The notes under the pieces: generated by a model
What the model saw: only the letters and a program-made list of their open reading frames with translations
Databases searched by the model: none
What the model was told of the DNA's origin: nothing
Position numbers and translations under genes: made by a program
NCBI GenBank assembly: GCA_964247055.1
Contig: OZ176050.1
Span: 7,502,001-7,566,000 of the forward strand
Direction: 5' to 3'
DNA: 64,000 nt
Source: Paragordius varius
Lineage: Eukaryota > Nematomorpha
In this document: positions 37,560 through 50,288 of the stretch, piece by piece
Position numbering within the stretch: position 1 is the first letter of the stretch
Layout: each line of letters opens with the position of its first letter

Positions 37560-40500
37560 ATGATTCTTTTAGATATTAAGAACAAAGCTTTGGAAGATTT
37601 ATTAATATTAAAGTTTAATACATTTTTGGAAGGGTATTATATTATATATTTGTAGTCTAAAATCAGAAAAATCCGATGTCATTTTATCAGGTAATTTAAT
37701 TTTATATGTGTTTTAGATTTTGATGGTGTTATATACCATATATCGAATTCAGACAATGATAAAACAAAAATAATGGTGATAATTCATTTAATTTTTTTAG
37801 GTTAGTATCTCAATCAAGTATTATAACGAACTTTGTAAACATGGTTTAAACAAGGTATAATTTGTCTTATTTTAGTATTTGAAAAATGAATATGGATCCT
37901 TATATTCGACCAAGTCCGAGAATGGTATATTTTTTTAATAATTTGGAATTTACATTTATCAATAACATATAAATGACTCATTTCCAATAATAGGTTATGA
38001 TGTTTCACTCATTATGGATTTGAAATCGCTAACAGATAATTTGGCAATTCAAATATCTCAATTTCAAAGTTCCTCAGATGCAAATAATATCCCTCCTGAC
38101 ACCAATTCATTAATTGATATGAAAAATCCACTGACTACCAATCCTAAAAACTCTGAATGCCAAAAATTACTAAAACTTATCCACAAAGTTGCAATGATTA
38201 AGCGTGCCTGTTTTGGTTGCCTTTTTGTCCCATACTTTCTCCATTTAGATTATTTGAATTCATCTAATGATAAAACATTATCCTCTAAAATTAATTCAAT
38301 CACACCTATAAGTTTTAAAAGTGATGAGAACATTCATCATCATACCACCACAGAAAGGATGGCAAATGGCAATACTTTACCACAAAAAAGGTAATATAAA
38401 TATTTTTTTGAAGCTAATTTGCCATTATTAACACTTGGATGCAACACATTCATTTTAGTCCTTTGATTCAAATTGGGGTATTTAAATACCCCAGGTCTCT
38501 TTAAATTTAAATTCTTTAAAAAATATGGAAGGAATCCAAACTATGGCAAAATTTTGCAGTTATATAACATAAATAAACCGAAATAAATAAAAAATTTTAT
38601 TCAAAAATACTTGGTATTACTTATTTTAAGTTAAAACTGAAAGGGAAAAATCTTGTCAACGTAACATGTGTCTAATGGTAAAATTAAAAAATAATATACA
38701 AAATAACCCGCTATTTCTATTTCTATCAATGTTAAATGTGATTTATAAAAAATAAGCTTTCATTTTACCCTTAAAATTAAACGAAGACGATATTTTGCAA
38801 AAATTGTGTAAAATTAAAATGGCGTCCAAGTAGTTTGACATGGAACTTTTTTTTCAAAACAAAATTTTATCAAGATATTTTGGCATATTTATATAATTTT
38901 AATTAGGATAGAAGCATAAATTGGGACCGTTTCCTTCAGTAGTTTTTTAAAATTTTTAATATAAATTTAGTCTGGGGTATTTAGATACCCCAATTTGAAT
39001 CGAAGTGTTAATTTTAAATGTAATATTGTAGCCCTCTTTTCCAAAATTATTCTTTTTGAAAAACAGCACCTATAAACCAATTAGCTCATTCTGATAACTT
39101 TTTCCCACTAAATATTTTAGTAACAACCATTGTATGCATTGAATAATTTTCCACAATTTATTAATTAGTTTGTGGGCAATTTTTTTAAGAGATACCCATG
39201 AGACAAAGCAAAAAATATTAGGTGATTATTTTAATTTTCCAAAAATTTGTACATGATATTCAATATACTTATAATATTTAATAATATTCTACATTAAATT
39301 TCCAAAAAAGGATATGGACATTATGACTTTTATATTTTTCCCGCAAATGGGCACTTCATAAGCGCAGCTCCACTATTATAAAGAAGCGAGCGGTTAATAA
39401 TTACTGGCAGATCTATATTTTTTGTAGATATATAATTTATAATCTATATTATAACTAATTTTTGTGTTAAGTATTAATCAGGATTCGAAATGGCAGGCAG
39501 TTATATGGATATAAAAATAAATGAAATAGAGTTCATTAATTCCTTAAAGGCACATTATTATTACTATACCTATCTATGTGTGTACAATGTTATGTGTCAG
39601 TCATGTTTGTTGTATTCAACAAATTTTTTGCACAATACAATAAAAACAATGTGTCATTAATGTACTCTTTTGTCATAAAAGAAGGATTCATATTATGTAA
39701 TAATTAAACGGAGAAAAAAAATCAACAAAGGAATATAAACTGGATTAATTTGTGGTGGTTTAACGCTTTTTGTATTATATATTTTTAATTACATGAGATT
39801 TGAAATTATTTTTTATATTTTGAGTTATACGGTTTGTTTTTAATTCATTTAAGACTAAATTAATATAATTATAAAAATTAATAATTATATAATTTTTCCC
39901 ACGTTATTTTAAACGAATTTTAATAAATTTTAAATGATTCTCATTTCATATATTTCAGATTAAAAGTTTCGGAGCTAAGTATATCATTAGAGAATGCTTG
40001 TTTATAAAATTTTATATTTTAAATATAAATTCATCTGACGCAATCCTTTGTGCATAATAAATTTGCGATATTTTAACACTGTGTCTCAATTAGGGGTCTT
40101 AAATTTTAAAAGCCTTTTTCCAGAAAAATGCTAATATTTTTTTGTAAACAAGGACATCTGTTTTTTATTGAAAAGTTTAATTAATTTTGTTCAGGGCCCC
40201 AAGATTTGGCACAGGATGTAACATGTAATTTAAAAAATTAATTGATCGTAATATCCATATAATTTTAAAATTTAGCTAATCTTTTTTTTACATTCCTTCG
40301 ATTTAATCAATAATGAATGCATTACACATGTTAAATATGTGTTAATGTACAAAAGCTTCATCAAACATTTTCTTAAAACCAATTCCACCTAATATAACTA
40401 ATGGTTTTTAGGATAAATGAAAAGTTGGAATGTGCAAACATGAATATACGTTAATCATAAAGTATTTAAACCCATTAAACTCAATTTATTCATTTAAAAT

Positions 40501-43500
40501 AAAGAAAATATGTGGTGCAAAGGAACCCGATTTGCAAATGTTGAGTTTTATTGGTTTTTTTGCCTTTAAAATTGTTCTTTAAATAGTATTTATGTTATTA
40601 CAGCTGTCATATGCATTAAAAATGATTTTAGTTATAAGACCGTTAAATTTTTGGGCATACGATTTGGGGCTTAAACATTTTTTAATTTTATATTTTTCGG
40701 TTCCTTCTTATTTTTATGAGATTTTATGGAATTTGTTAATAAAAATGTTTTACTAGCTAATACATCCGTTTATAATTTACTTATTACCCTAGTTAATTAT
40801 TCCTTGATGACAAACGAATGATTTAAATTGTTAATTATTTTATATAAATACATATTATATTACAGGAGTTTGTTTTAGATGATATAATATACGCATATAA
40901 ATGAAAAATTGGGTCTTTTTATCTTAAAAAAAATATTTTTTTGGAATAATCCGGCCAAAATATATTAAGCAATATCGTGGTAATTTCCTTTTTAAATTAA
41001 GTATTTAAAAATGCTACACTGCATATTTCAGATAATTATTTTGGAAATAATTTCTTCTGTTACAAATATTTTATCCACAAATAGGCAGTGTTTTATTTTT
41101 TTTTAAAGTTATTTTTAAATTGATAGTTTTTCGTAGATAAAAATAATATCCTAACGCCATCGATTTGATATCTAATACTCGAAGCGGTCGTTTTATCTTT
41201 TAATTTGGGACTGATTTTCTATGACTTTGTTAATTATATAAAATTTAACCAGTGGGCTTTTTTTGCCTAGGCTTTAAGTCAATAAAATTGTATTTTCATT
41301 AATCATTTGTTGTTTTATGGATCACAATATAAAACACATACATTTAAATTTTTTTGATAAATGATATACTAAGAATATAAGGTCTTGGTTGTAATATTTT
41401 TATTAAAAGAGTTAAATTAATAAGTTATTATGATGTTGTTCTGTCATAATTAAATAAATACGATATTTTTTTCGTATCTTTTTTAAATTTTATAATTTTT
41501 CTTAGCCATTTACGTGAGAATCAGAAGCATATCAGCGCTGATCGTTAAATATTAAATAATTTTATATTGGATTTTTGTTGAAAGACTTGTAGAGTGTATT
41601 AATTTATTTATTACAAAACAACTCCTTTTACCGTTAAGTTAATTTTTTTTTAATTTAAAAAATGGAATATAAGATGGCTAGGAACTTAATAAGACTGATA
41701 ATTTTTACTGATCTCTTTTATCTCCATAATAATTTTTTATTTCTTGATGTGTTCTTGATTCTTTATTAATGTAGTCTCTTAACATAGTCCTTCCCCAAAA
41801 TAAATGCTGTTATTCTTTAAATGTCACCCTAATAAAAACGGTTAATAAATATTTAAGTTGCAATTAATTGAAGAGAATTATTTTACAGTGAAGAGTCATA
41901 TTATGGATTTAAAAAATATTTTATGAAAAAAATTATTCATCCATTAAATTTTTTGTGCACTCACTTCGATTCAAATTGAGGTATTTAAATACCTCAGACT
42001 AAATTTGAGTTGTATTTTTTAAAAACTACTGGAGGAATTGGTCCCATTTTAAATTTATGCTTCTATCCTAATAAAAATTATATAAATATGCCCAAATATT
42101 TAAATAAAATTTTGTATTGAAAAAAAAGCATGTCAAACTACTTCGACGCCATTTTTATTTTATAAAATTTTTTGCATAATATCGTCTTTATTTAATTTTA
42201 AGGGTAAAATCAAAGCTAATTTTTTATTTAAATTACATCTAACATTGATAGAAATAGAAAAAGCGGTTTATTTTGTAATATTTTTCAATTTTACCATTGC
42301 ACACATGTCATGTTGACTAAATTTTTACCTTTCGGTTTTAGCTTAAAATAAGTAGTAATATTAATTATTTTTAAATAAATTTTTTTATATATTTCGGTTT
42401 ATTAATGTTATAAGTGCAAAATTTTGCCATGGTTTCCATTTCTTCACATATTTTTTAAAGAATAATTTTGAACAGGCCTGGGGTATTTAACTACCCCGAT
42501 TTGAATGAAGGACTAAAATGAATGTGTTGTATCCAAGTGTTAAAAAAACTCTTTTTCATTATATTTTCCATTTTTAATTTAGTGTAACGGATGCAACTGT
42601 CAAATCACCTACCACAAATCAATCAACTAATAATATCAATCATGTTGCGAACGAAGGTACTTTTATTTTGTTTAAAAGTACAAAATTTAATTTGAAAAAA
42701 GTTGGTAACTAAATTTAATAATTTTTCAAATTTCCTGACAACATTAAGCTTATAAAATTTTTTATTTTTATAACTACGTTATAATATTATTTGCCGGTCT
42801 TTAATTTGCAGCCAAAAAAGTTATGTATAACAATTTTTTTCACCATAAAGAAAATTACATTCATGCCGTCAATATTTTTTGTCAAACATTTTCTTATATA
42901 GGTTCATTGATTAATTTTTTCATTTTTGGACTAATATATATGTATATCTGTAAGTAATAATACTATTTTTAATTGTATTTACTTGGATAAATTGTTGATA
43001 TATCAGTTAAAAGAAGGTTAAATTTGTGTATTACAAAATCCTAATTTTATTCTTCCTACATTCAATATACCACTTCATTAAAAATTTTTTTAGAATCACC
43101 CAATAATAATACTTTGAATGAGAGAACATTGTCCAATCGTCAATCTCTTTCAACGGAAAATAAACCAGTTTATTCTTCTCCATTAGTAAATGGTGGGACA
43201 ACCAATGTCGACAATCACACTCAAGAAGACATATTATCAGCAAAGTTAAATAGGGAAGAAAGCAATGTAACTCAATTGGATCCCAGCAAAACGCCTGAAC
43301 CCCTACTTATTAATTACCGTGAAAATGAAGCTATGTAAGTTAGTTTTGCGTCGTTTTTTTAAATAAAAAGATTAATGTAATATTTAATTATATTAAATAA
43401 TATAAATTTTGAATGTTGACTATAAATTAGGGATTAAAACCGGAATAGTTGTTTTAGAAGCAAATTAAAAAGTTTAAGCTTATTTGGAAACAATTAAACA

Positions 43501-45427
43501 GTTTTGGGGCCGCTTATTACATTTTAAACGTTTTCAAACGGTGTAATATACATCAATTTTTTATATATTAATTTTTTATATTATTGGATTTACGCTGAAA
43601 TATTATTGTTCTTGTAATTATGTAAATTAAGCAATAAATATTAAAACCTAAAAAACATACTTGTAATATTATTAGAAAATTGCCGATACTATTTAAAGTG
43701 TTAAATTCCTTTTTTTCTGTTCTCTATTAATATAAAAACTTTCCTAAGAACATAAGGCAGCAGTTAACAGAATAAAATAAATATTCTGCTTTGGCCTATC
43801 ATGCCTATGGATTTCAAATAAAATTGGGATTGAAATCAAGATTATTTAAGGCTAGTTTTTATATTAAAAAGCACAGAAAATAACAGTAAATAGGACATTA
43901 ACGAGTTAAATAGTCTCACTAATTTTCTTAAAAATATTTCAATTTTTTTATTTTCTTTTTTAATTTACATTCAAGAAAGATTACTTTTAGGAATCAAAAA
44001 TTCTTGTTTTAAATAAATATAATTATTACTGAATTTAAACAAGTCCAATTAATAATTTTGGTGTTAGCTTTATTTTAATGCCTTTTCCATTTATTGAAAT
44101 AAAGGGTATTATTTTTTAGAGTTTTAAGTAAATAGAACATTGTAAAATTTTCAACCTTTATATGTTTAAAGTGTTTTTCTATACCAGTATAATAATTTTA
44201 TAATTTTTGGGGAATAAAACATAATAATATCCACCACAGACGCTAAAAATGACTCTTGAGCCTGGAGAAAAACGAATCCGACTATCTTTTGTCTAATATA
44301 TAAATACACAAACTGTTATGTTAATTTTAAGTTATTTTATTATTTCTTAATGGTTTTATGGGTGTTAGGTATGTTGATATCAAGGAAGATCGGTTAACCA
44401 TTGTATTCAGCACACTCTTTTTGGACGAGGAGGACACTATTATTGGAAAGATATTTTTGCAGGTAAAATATTTTGTGTCACATATTATGCTATCAAAAAT
44501 TATATAGCAAAACATGATCAGAATTAAGACTTTTTTCTAAAAAAAGAATACCATATTTTTTAACCTTAATTTTTTGACATGTGTATATCGTTTTGAGTTG
44601 TTGATTAATAAATAAGGGATAAAATGGAAATAGATTAAACATTATCATCTCTTATAGCGAATTCAATATAGTAGGTAATATAAAAAATTAAGGATAAATG
44701 TGGTTGTATATATATAAAATATTATTTTACTTTTTTTTGAATAGGTAAATAATAAGTTTACGGTATTTAATATTATTTTAAAAGTAATTTACTCTTATAT
44801 TTTTTCTACAGGAATTTAAGGAGGGCAGAAAAGCTAGTCAAAATGCACCACACATTTTATTTGGTACCGAACCGCCACGTGAATTTTTATCACGCGGGAT
44901 TGAAAAAACGAGCCCAAACATGGGCTACATAACATTTGGTATACATATATATTTATTTTCCAGAAACTTACTGTTTAAAATTAGATAATTATAATTTATA
45001 ATCAGGGTATTAATTATATTTGTGCAATCAATTTTATATAATTAATAATTAATTATATACAAGCTATTGTTAAGACCCTAATTCTTATTATATTATTTAT
45101 TACTGTATATATATTTTAGTATTGTTTCCGCGCCATACCTCACCACAAAACAGAGAAAATACGGTGGATTTGCTTTTCTCTTTCCGAAACTATTTCCATT
45201 ACCACATAAAATGTTCTAAAGTAAAATTTGCTGAAGAATCTGTTTTTCATATTAAAACATCTATAATTGATTTTATTTAACACAATGTTTTTCAATTTTT
45301 AGATCTATCACGATAATTTTTTTGTTATGTATGTTTATATTAGGCATATGTACATTCCCGCATGCGAACAAAAACTAGTGATTTTTTGAAAATTTTGAAT
45401 CGGGCCAAACCTGACAAAATTATGTAA
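37560..45427 (+). CDS. ARPC2: Arp2/3 complex subunit 2 (p34-Arc) with two large internal insertions
   Basis: Twelve exons: 37560-37633, 37656-37690, 37717-37775, 37801-37854, 37876-37924, 37994-38390, 42583-42656, 43094-43334, 44369-44462, 44812-44938, 45120-45220, 45344-45427. All joins are GT-AG and in frame; 462 residues (human 300). Conserved blocks in order: [139 protein letters not shown]2 forms, with ARPC4, the structural core of the actin-nucleating Arp2/3 complex. Two Asn/Ser/Thr-rich insertions occur at about residues 106-148 and 179-316. The first four introns are 22, 26, 25 and 21 bp, while intron 6 is 4.2 kb and carries two TTAA elements. The last exon lacks the usual Lys-rich tail; see the possible exon at 46325. 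Confidence 0.95.
37634..37655 (+). other. 22-bp intron (ARPC2 intron 1)
   Basis: Begins GTATTATATT and ends TTTGTAG. It joins LEG to [11 protein letters not shown] in frame, leading directly into DFDGVIYH. Confidence 0.88.
37691..37716 (+). other. 26-bp intron (ARPC2 intron 2)
   Basis: Begins GTAATTTAAT, ends GTTTTAG. Removal creates the Asp codon of DFDGVIYH. Confidence 0.93.
37776..37800 (+). other. 25-bp intron (ARPC2 intron 3)
   Basis: Begins GTGATAATTC, ends TTTTTTTAG. Removal joins DKTKIM to [11 protein letters not shown] without gap relative to the family. Confidence 0.93.
37855..37875 (+). other. 21-bp intron (ARPC2 intron 4), the shortest seen
   Basis: Begins GTATAATTTG, ends TTATTTTAG. 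It carries an in-frame TAA; being a multiple of three, it would give a stop if retained. Removal joins GLNK to [10 protein letters not shown]. Confidence 0.9.
38428..39011 (+). mobile_element. TTAA element, near-intact copy in ARPC2 intron 6
   Basis: 584 bp including TTAA at both ends (38428-38431, 39008-39011). Starts CACTTGGATGCAACACATTC and ends CAATTTGAATCGAAGTG. Each end has a palindromic block of the GGGGTATTTAAATACCCC type. Non-coding. The TTAA duplication suggests mobilisation by a piggyBac-type transposase. Confidence 0.88.
41962..42543 (-). mobile_element. TTAA element, second copy in ARPC2 intron 6
   Basis: Starts CACTTCGATTCAAATTGAGG, ends GTGTTGTATCCAAGTGTTAA. The interior ACTACTTCGACGCCATTTTT is shared. 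The right TTAA is kept; the left one is lost. It ends about 40 bp before exon 7. Confidence 0.85.
43335..44368 (+). other. ARPC2 intron 8 (1.0 kb)
   Basis: Donor GTAAGT, acceptor GTTAG. AT-rich; no element or gene recognised inside. Confidence 0.8.
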
Positions 45428-45430
45428 TTT

Positions 45431-45464
<34 letters not shown>

Positions 45465-46324
45465 CATATTCTTAATAATACGATAATATTTTTGTCATCC
45501 GCGAATATTCAACTATTATTACTTCAATTTGCTATATTTAAATTTCGGAAAATATTTTAACAGTCTAACTTATTTATAATATTAATTTTTAACCAATTAT
45601 CCAAAATCATCATAAGTTTTGGATACATTTAAACATTTTATATTTATTCGTCGTTTTCTATATAAAACCTTCGCTCTCAAACGGTTTAACGATAGAATAT
45701 ATTCTTAGCTTAATGAATTAGTTAAATAAAAACTAGTTATACGCGTTAGAATATCTTAAATATCGCTTACAATTTAGAGCTCGAAGATTGAGTGAAAATG
45801 TTTCCAATATGCCTCGCAAATCGCTACATTTAGATAATTGGGCATAGTATATTTTTTCTTCCATAATATATCGCGCTCTTATATAATTCATTTCAAATGA
45901 AAAACTTAATATTTGCATAATTATTATTTGATTAATGTTCGCGTTTATATTTAGTAAATAATTGTTTCATATTTACAATAATTTTTTGCATATGGAATCG
46001 TTATAATTTATAGATTTTGACATCGCGCAAAAAATTATATCGCTTATCTCCATCTTTTACTTAACAATAAATGTTAATTTAAACCTTTTACCCCTTATTA
46101 TTAACATTAATTACATGATAAACTTAAAAAAATTGTAAATTATATTTTTATATACATTAACATTATATCTCATTTTGTTATATGTCGTATACAATGAACT
46201 AAGTATCCGATATTATTCTTATATTATCATATATTTTAATTGATTTTAATGATAAATTTTACCCTTAAGTCGTCTTCAAAATCTCAATAATTTATTTTAA
46301 TATATATATATACATATATTGTAG
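45424..46324 (+). other. possible ARPC2 intron 12, with a (TA)n tract
   Basis: If the GTAATT at 45424 is used as a donor (removing the ATG-TAA end of exon 12), an intron to TTGTAG at 46324 joins exon 12 to the exon at 46325 in frame. It contains a TA tract at about 45435-45463 and an unassigned minus-strand candidate at 45733-46053. Confidence 0.5.
45733..46053 (-). CDS. possible small two-exon gene, unassigned
   Basis: Minus strand: ATG at 46053, exon 46053-45977, a 72-bp GT-AG intron, exon 45904-45733 ending TAG. The join is in frame and gives about 82 residues, with segments such as MEISDIIFCAMSKSINYND and CSDLRGILETFSLNLRALN. CpG-containing codons (GCG, CGA, CGC) are more frequent here than in flanking DNA, which is the main reason to note it. 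No family was recognised. It would be antisense to ARPC2, inside its possible last intron. Chance is a serious alternative. Confidence 0.27.
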
Positions 46325-46517
46325 AAAGGGCCCAAAACATTTTACTAATATGATCAGTGCTAAAACACAATCCCAACGAAGCATACCTCAATCAGTTACA
46401 GAATCTTGTGGGGATCATATTGCTGGCAATCGTAATAAGCAAAAAATAATGTCAAATAATAAATTAACCAATTCAAAATTACTGGGAAAACCACCTGTTT
46501 CAATAAATCATTACTGA
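46325..46517 (+). CDS. terminal coding exon, probably an alternative 3' end of ARPC2
   Basis: A clear acceptor (TTGTAG) ends at 46324. The frame opens with one base finishing a codon, then 63 residues to TGA at 46517 (for example KGPKHFTNMISAKTQSQRS, NKLTNSKLLGKPPVSINHY). Codon use is strongly gene-like. The phase fits exactly with a GTAATT donor inside the last two codons of ARPC2 exon 12: RAKPDKI would run on into IKGPKHF, in the place where other ARPC2 proteins have a Lys-rich C-tail. The spliced form would be 525 residues instead of 462. It could instead end a separate gene with unseen upstream exons. Confidence 0.55.
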
Positions 46518-47459
46518 CCCATGGGTTTAATGTCTTCCACCCCAAGAATATTTTATGTAACATGATATATTTTTTGGTTTCTTTTTTTTTGTACATATAC
46601 ACCATATATACTAATTTTATTTTATATAATATTGTAATTATCTCACTTCCCATTAACACAGCATTTCTATACATAAATACTATTTATATATATATATACT
46701 CTTTACTCCAATTCATTACCTAAATAGTATTTATTGAAGCAAATGAACATCACTAATTATGATTTGCCATATATGATAACACTTAATATTATTAAATATT
46801 ATAAACACCTTCACGAACCAAATAGTAAAAAGAGAACATGTACAGGATGAATGGTTATATGTAAGCCCACCTATTGTTTGATGCATAATGATTTTAGGTA
46901 ATCGATACTTAAATAAATCCATATTTGATTTTACTTTGACACTTTTGATATGCCAGATGGTTTGATGGTAATTTTTTGTAATACTATGACTGAAGAGTTA
47001 TTCACTTTAGCATTTCCGATTTATTATTAAGGAATTATCATATTAAAAACATTAAAATTTACTTATTAAATATGTTAATGAGCAGTGTTTTACATAATTT
47101 ATAGTTTAAGTGGTGCAGGACTAATATTTATATGAAATTGATTATTTTTACGTTTTTATTCGTTACACTTGTATTTTAATACCTTATGCTATTAAACATT
47201 ATTTTATGTTAGAATATTTTGTTGATTTATGCTCGCGATCCAAACTATTCTTTTACATCAAAGCTTTCCAGGATAAAACAATTTTATTGGCTTTCTAATA
47301 TTATATTGACACACAGTTATAACATAAACTTTTATTTTATGGTATTTCGAAGCATGATGACTAGTATAGAAACCGTTTAATATAATACTCTACATATCCG
47401 ATGTTGCTAAAGAATCAATAACCACAAATAATATTAATCTGATGTGATAACAATTTTAA
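46518..47459. other. region downstream of ARPC2, no accepted gene
   Basis: Two overlapping frames near 46743-46860 look partly coding but could not be resolved into a consistent exon set. The rest is featureless AT-rich DNA. Confidence 0.35.
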
Positions 47460-47900
47460 ACATTGAAAAAGTGTTTTAATATCTTTAACATGATTATATA
47501 TATGCCTCAAAATACCATAAAATACGCTTCAATCTTAAAACTAAATTTATATCAATAAATTAACTTTTATTTTGCTGCATAATCCAGCATATATTAAACA
47601 TTCTTGTCATAAAGAAGGCCATTTTAGTGGGAAAATTTTAAACATTCGGCACACACCCAAAATTAAAAATTGATTAGCTTTTCAAACATATTTTTATAAT
47701 GAAGCATTCCTTCATTAAAAATTTATTAGAAAATATGTAAATTTCGCAATTTTTCGTTATGAAGCAATTATTTTAAAAATGCGATTAATTATCTTAATCA
47801 CGCGTAAGGGCCAAAACCAAAAGCACCATAAGTGCATTTTTTTACCAGTAAATATGTAATCAGGATATTTTTTGTACACTGTGTAATTAAATGGCTATAA
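47460..47900. repeat. dispersed repeat family C, partial
   Basis: Shares the ATAAAATACGCTTCAAT-type block, the GGCCAAAACCAAAAGCACCA block near 47810 and the right end GTACACTGTGT near 47875 with copies at 1326-2400 and 60470-61030. Confidence 0.45.
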
Positions 47901-48801
47901 AATCGTCATTTTTCGAAACGATTCAACAAAAAAAACAGAAATAATTGACGGTCAAAAGTTAAATCCAGGTTTGCAATTAATATTTCCAAGAATTCTTCGA
48001 GATTTTAATTTATCTTACTATAAAAACTGGCAAATATCGTAAAAATTGATATCATACGGACAAAACGTAAAAATATAAAGACAATATTTTTTTCCTAAGA
48101 CAACCATATTTTTAAAACCTTAATTTTTCTCATATTAGATATTTATTTACGATTGTAAAGTATAGAATTTATTGTGTTAGATTGATATATCTCTATTTCA
48201 CACTTTGCCATTTAAAACAATGAGTTATATTGAAATAAATCATGATTTAAAAAGTATGATTATCTTCTAAAAAAACATATTTGTCATTATATTTTCAAGA
48301 TTAGTCCGTATAATATCGTTTTTACTGTAAAATGTATTTTGATTTAAAAATAGCATAAATAACTATAAAATGCTTTAACATTTTGAAAAAAATCTCGCTA
48401 ATTTATAATTAATTGTTTATTTTTAACTTTATGTGATAACTGTTTTTTTTAACTGAAAACTTGCAAATTCTAAAATGAACCTAATTATGAAGTAAAATAT
48501 TTCGTATCCTATTTAGTAAAAAATTCTTTAGTTTAAATCTGGGATAAGACACGCCTCATTTGTGCATTTTTTATATGAAAATAATGAGTTATGCAATTTG
48601 TTGCCTTTTAAGCGCATTAATAAATAATACTTTTGATAATTGATATTGTAAATGTCCTTATATCAAACTTGCCGCCGAGTATTTTTTCTGAATTTTTTAG
48701 TTGCAAAAAAACTGGCATATCATATTTTGATCAAAAAATAATTAATGTCTTGAACGCCATTTAGAATATCTATCTTAAGATAAGAATAATTTTTGCTAAA
48801 T

Positions 48802-50160
48802 CTATATATATATTAATAAAAATCCAGAATGTTGGCTGATGTTCCGAATATATATAGATCTATTCGAATTGAAAATCAAATTTTTATTTTAATTGCTTAT
48901 CACACATATACCAATTTTTTAAAATTAAACCCTATGCTCTACCTTGTCTGGAACAAGAGGTGATAAACGGGCTCCAAAAAATTGTGCTAGGCAATTTACT
49001 GAAAAAAGGGTAGGTCCATTCAACAATAATATTTTTTAATAATGTGTTCAACATATTAGACCCGCAATTATTAATTAGTGCCGGTATTTAGCCGCTTTCC
49101 ATAATAGGATCTTTTTTGCACATAACCAAACTCCCATAATTAATTTATAGTAAATGGTAAAAACGCTTATAAATGATTATTAAAAAATAAATAGTTAATT
49201 TATTTAATAAATATCTAATTTTCGATTATTGTTGTATAACCTTCTTTAGGATAAAAAAAAATTAAAACGAAATCAAAAAAGAAATAAAATGAGGAAAATG
49301 ATGTGTGGTAAAGGTGTTTATAACTATTGAAAAAAACCAGTAAACATTACTGGAAAAACCTAGTTATAAATACCCTTAATTAATGAATGGATGGATTTCA
49401 CAATCGTTTTATTATAATTGACATAAGTATAATTGATTGTATTATAGTTGCATTATAAAATATTATTTTAAAAACTCGCTTATACGCGTTTTTGCCATTT
49501 ACTTTAACTTGATTTATAAATGCGTGATTCCTTACTTTTTTCCTAAAATTATTTCGCAATCTACCAAAATTATATGAATATCAAAATCATTTGCGATTTC
49601 AGGCGATACAAGTATAAAGGAGAGAATTTTGGTTGAACGCTTTTTGGGTTCCACGTGTAAAAGGCACCACTATAACAGTGGGAGATCGGGTGGGAAAAAT
49701 ATGATAAATTATGTATTCTGATAGGAAAATGTATCGGAATTCTCGTGAAACTTTTGTTAAAATTTTGGCAGTATTTTACTTCATTGTATTTTGAAGCATA
49801 CATCTAAAATTAATTTAATATAAATAATGTTTTTCATTAAAAATATACATTAATGATAATTTGTGGAATTAAGCATTTAGCTTGTACCAAAACAAAATTG
49901 ATTGACAAAATGTGTGCTAATTTTGCGATTTTTTAATATTAGGAATACCACACAAGATAACTTTCTTATTATTAAACCCAAATATACCATGAAAAATCTG
50001 ATAGATGTCATCAGAATATTTTCGTCAAATATTTTTTCAATACACTTCTATAAAGCTGATTTTTGTAAAAGCTATGATATCATGTTTTGGTTTAAATTCT
50101 CGTAAGGCATAGAACGCCTTTTTTGAATTACTCGCTGAGTAGGCTCTATTTTTAGTTAAA
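48802..50160. mobile_element. possible decayed Helitron relic
   Basis: Starts TCTATATATATATTAATAAA followed by AATGTTGGCTGAT, resembling the Helitron 5' end. Later phrases around 49600-49660 (AGTATAAAGG, TTTTGGTTGAACGC) echo the module repeat of the intact copies. No 3' hairpin or CTAG end was found. Boundaries are uncertain. Confidence 0.3.
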
Positions 50161-50288
50161 TGCGCTATCATATAGATATAAAAGGGTTTTAAAGGTAAAT
50201 TATATCCAATTCGTCTTCAAATTATTATTAAATACAAATTGTGTTTTTTTTTACAAATTTTTAGCAAAATTTTGAAGTTAAGCAACCT

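Larger units (their letters stand above)
38391..42582 (+). other. ARPC2 intron 6 (4.2 kb), site of two TTAA elements
   Basis: Donor GTAATA, acceptor AATTTAG. It contains TTAA elements at 38428-39011 and 41962-42543 in opposite orientations. Between them (39012-41961) only AT-rich sequence is visible, with no exon-like run. Confidence 0.8.

Noticed and set aside
44327-44515. Minus-strand frame over ARPC2 exon 9
   Set aside because: Shadow of the real exon on the other strand.
46731-47000. Two overlapping partly gene-like plus-strand frames and a minus-strand frame
   Set aside because: No single set of splice sites gave a sustained frame, and the alternatives contradict each other. Left as unresolved.
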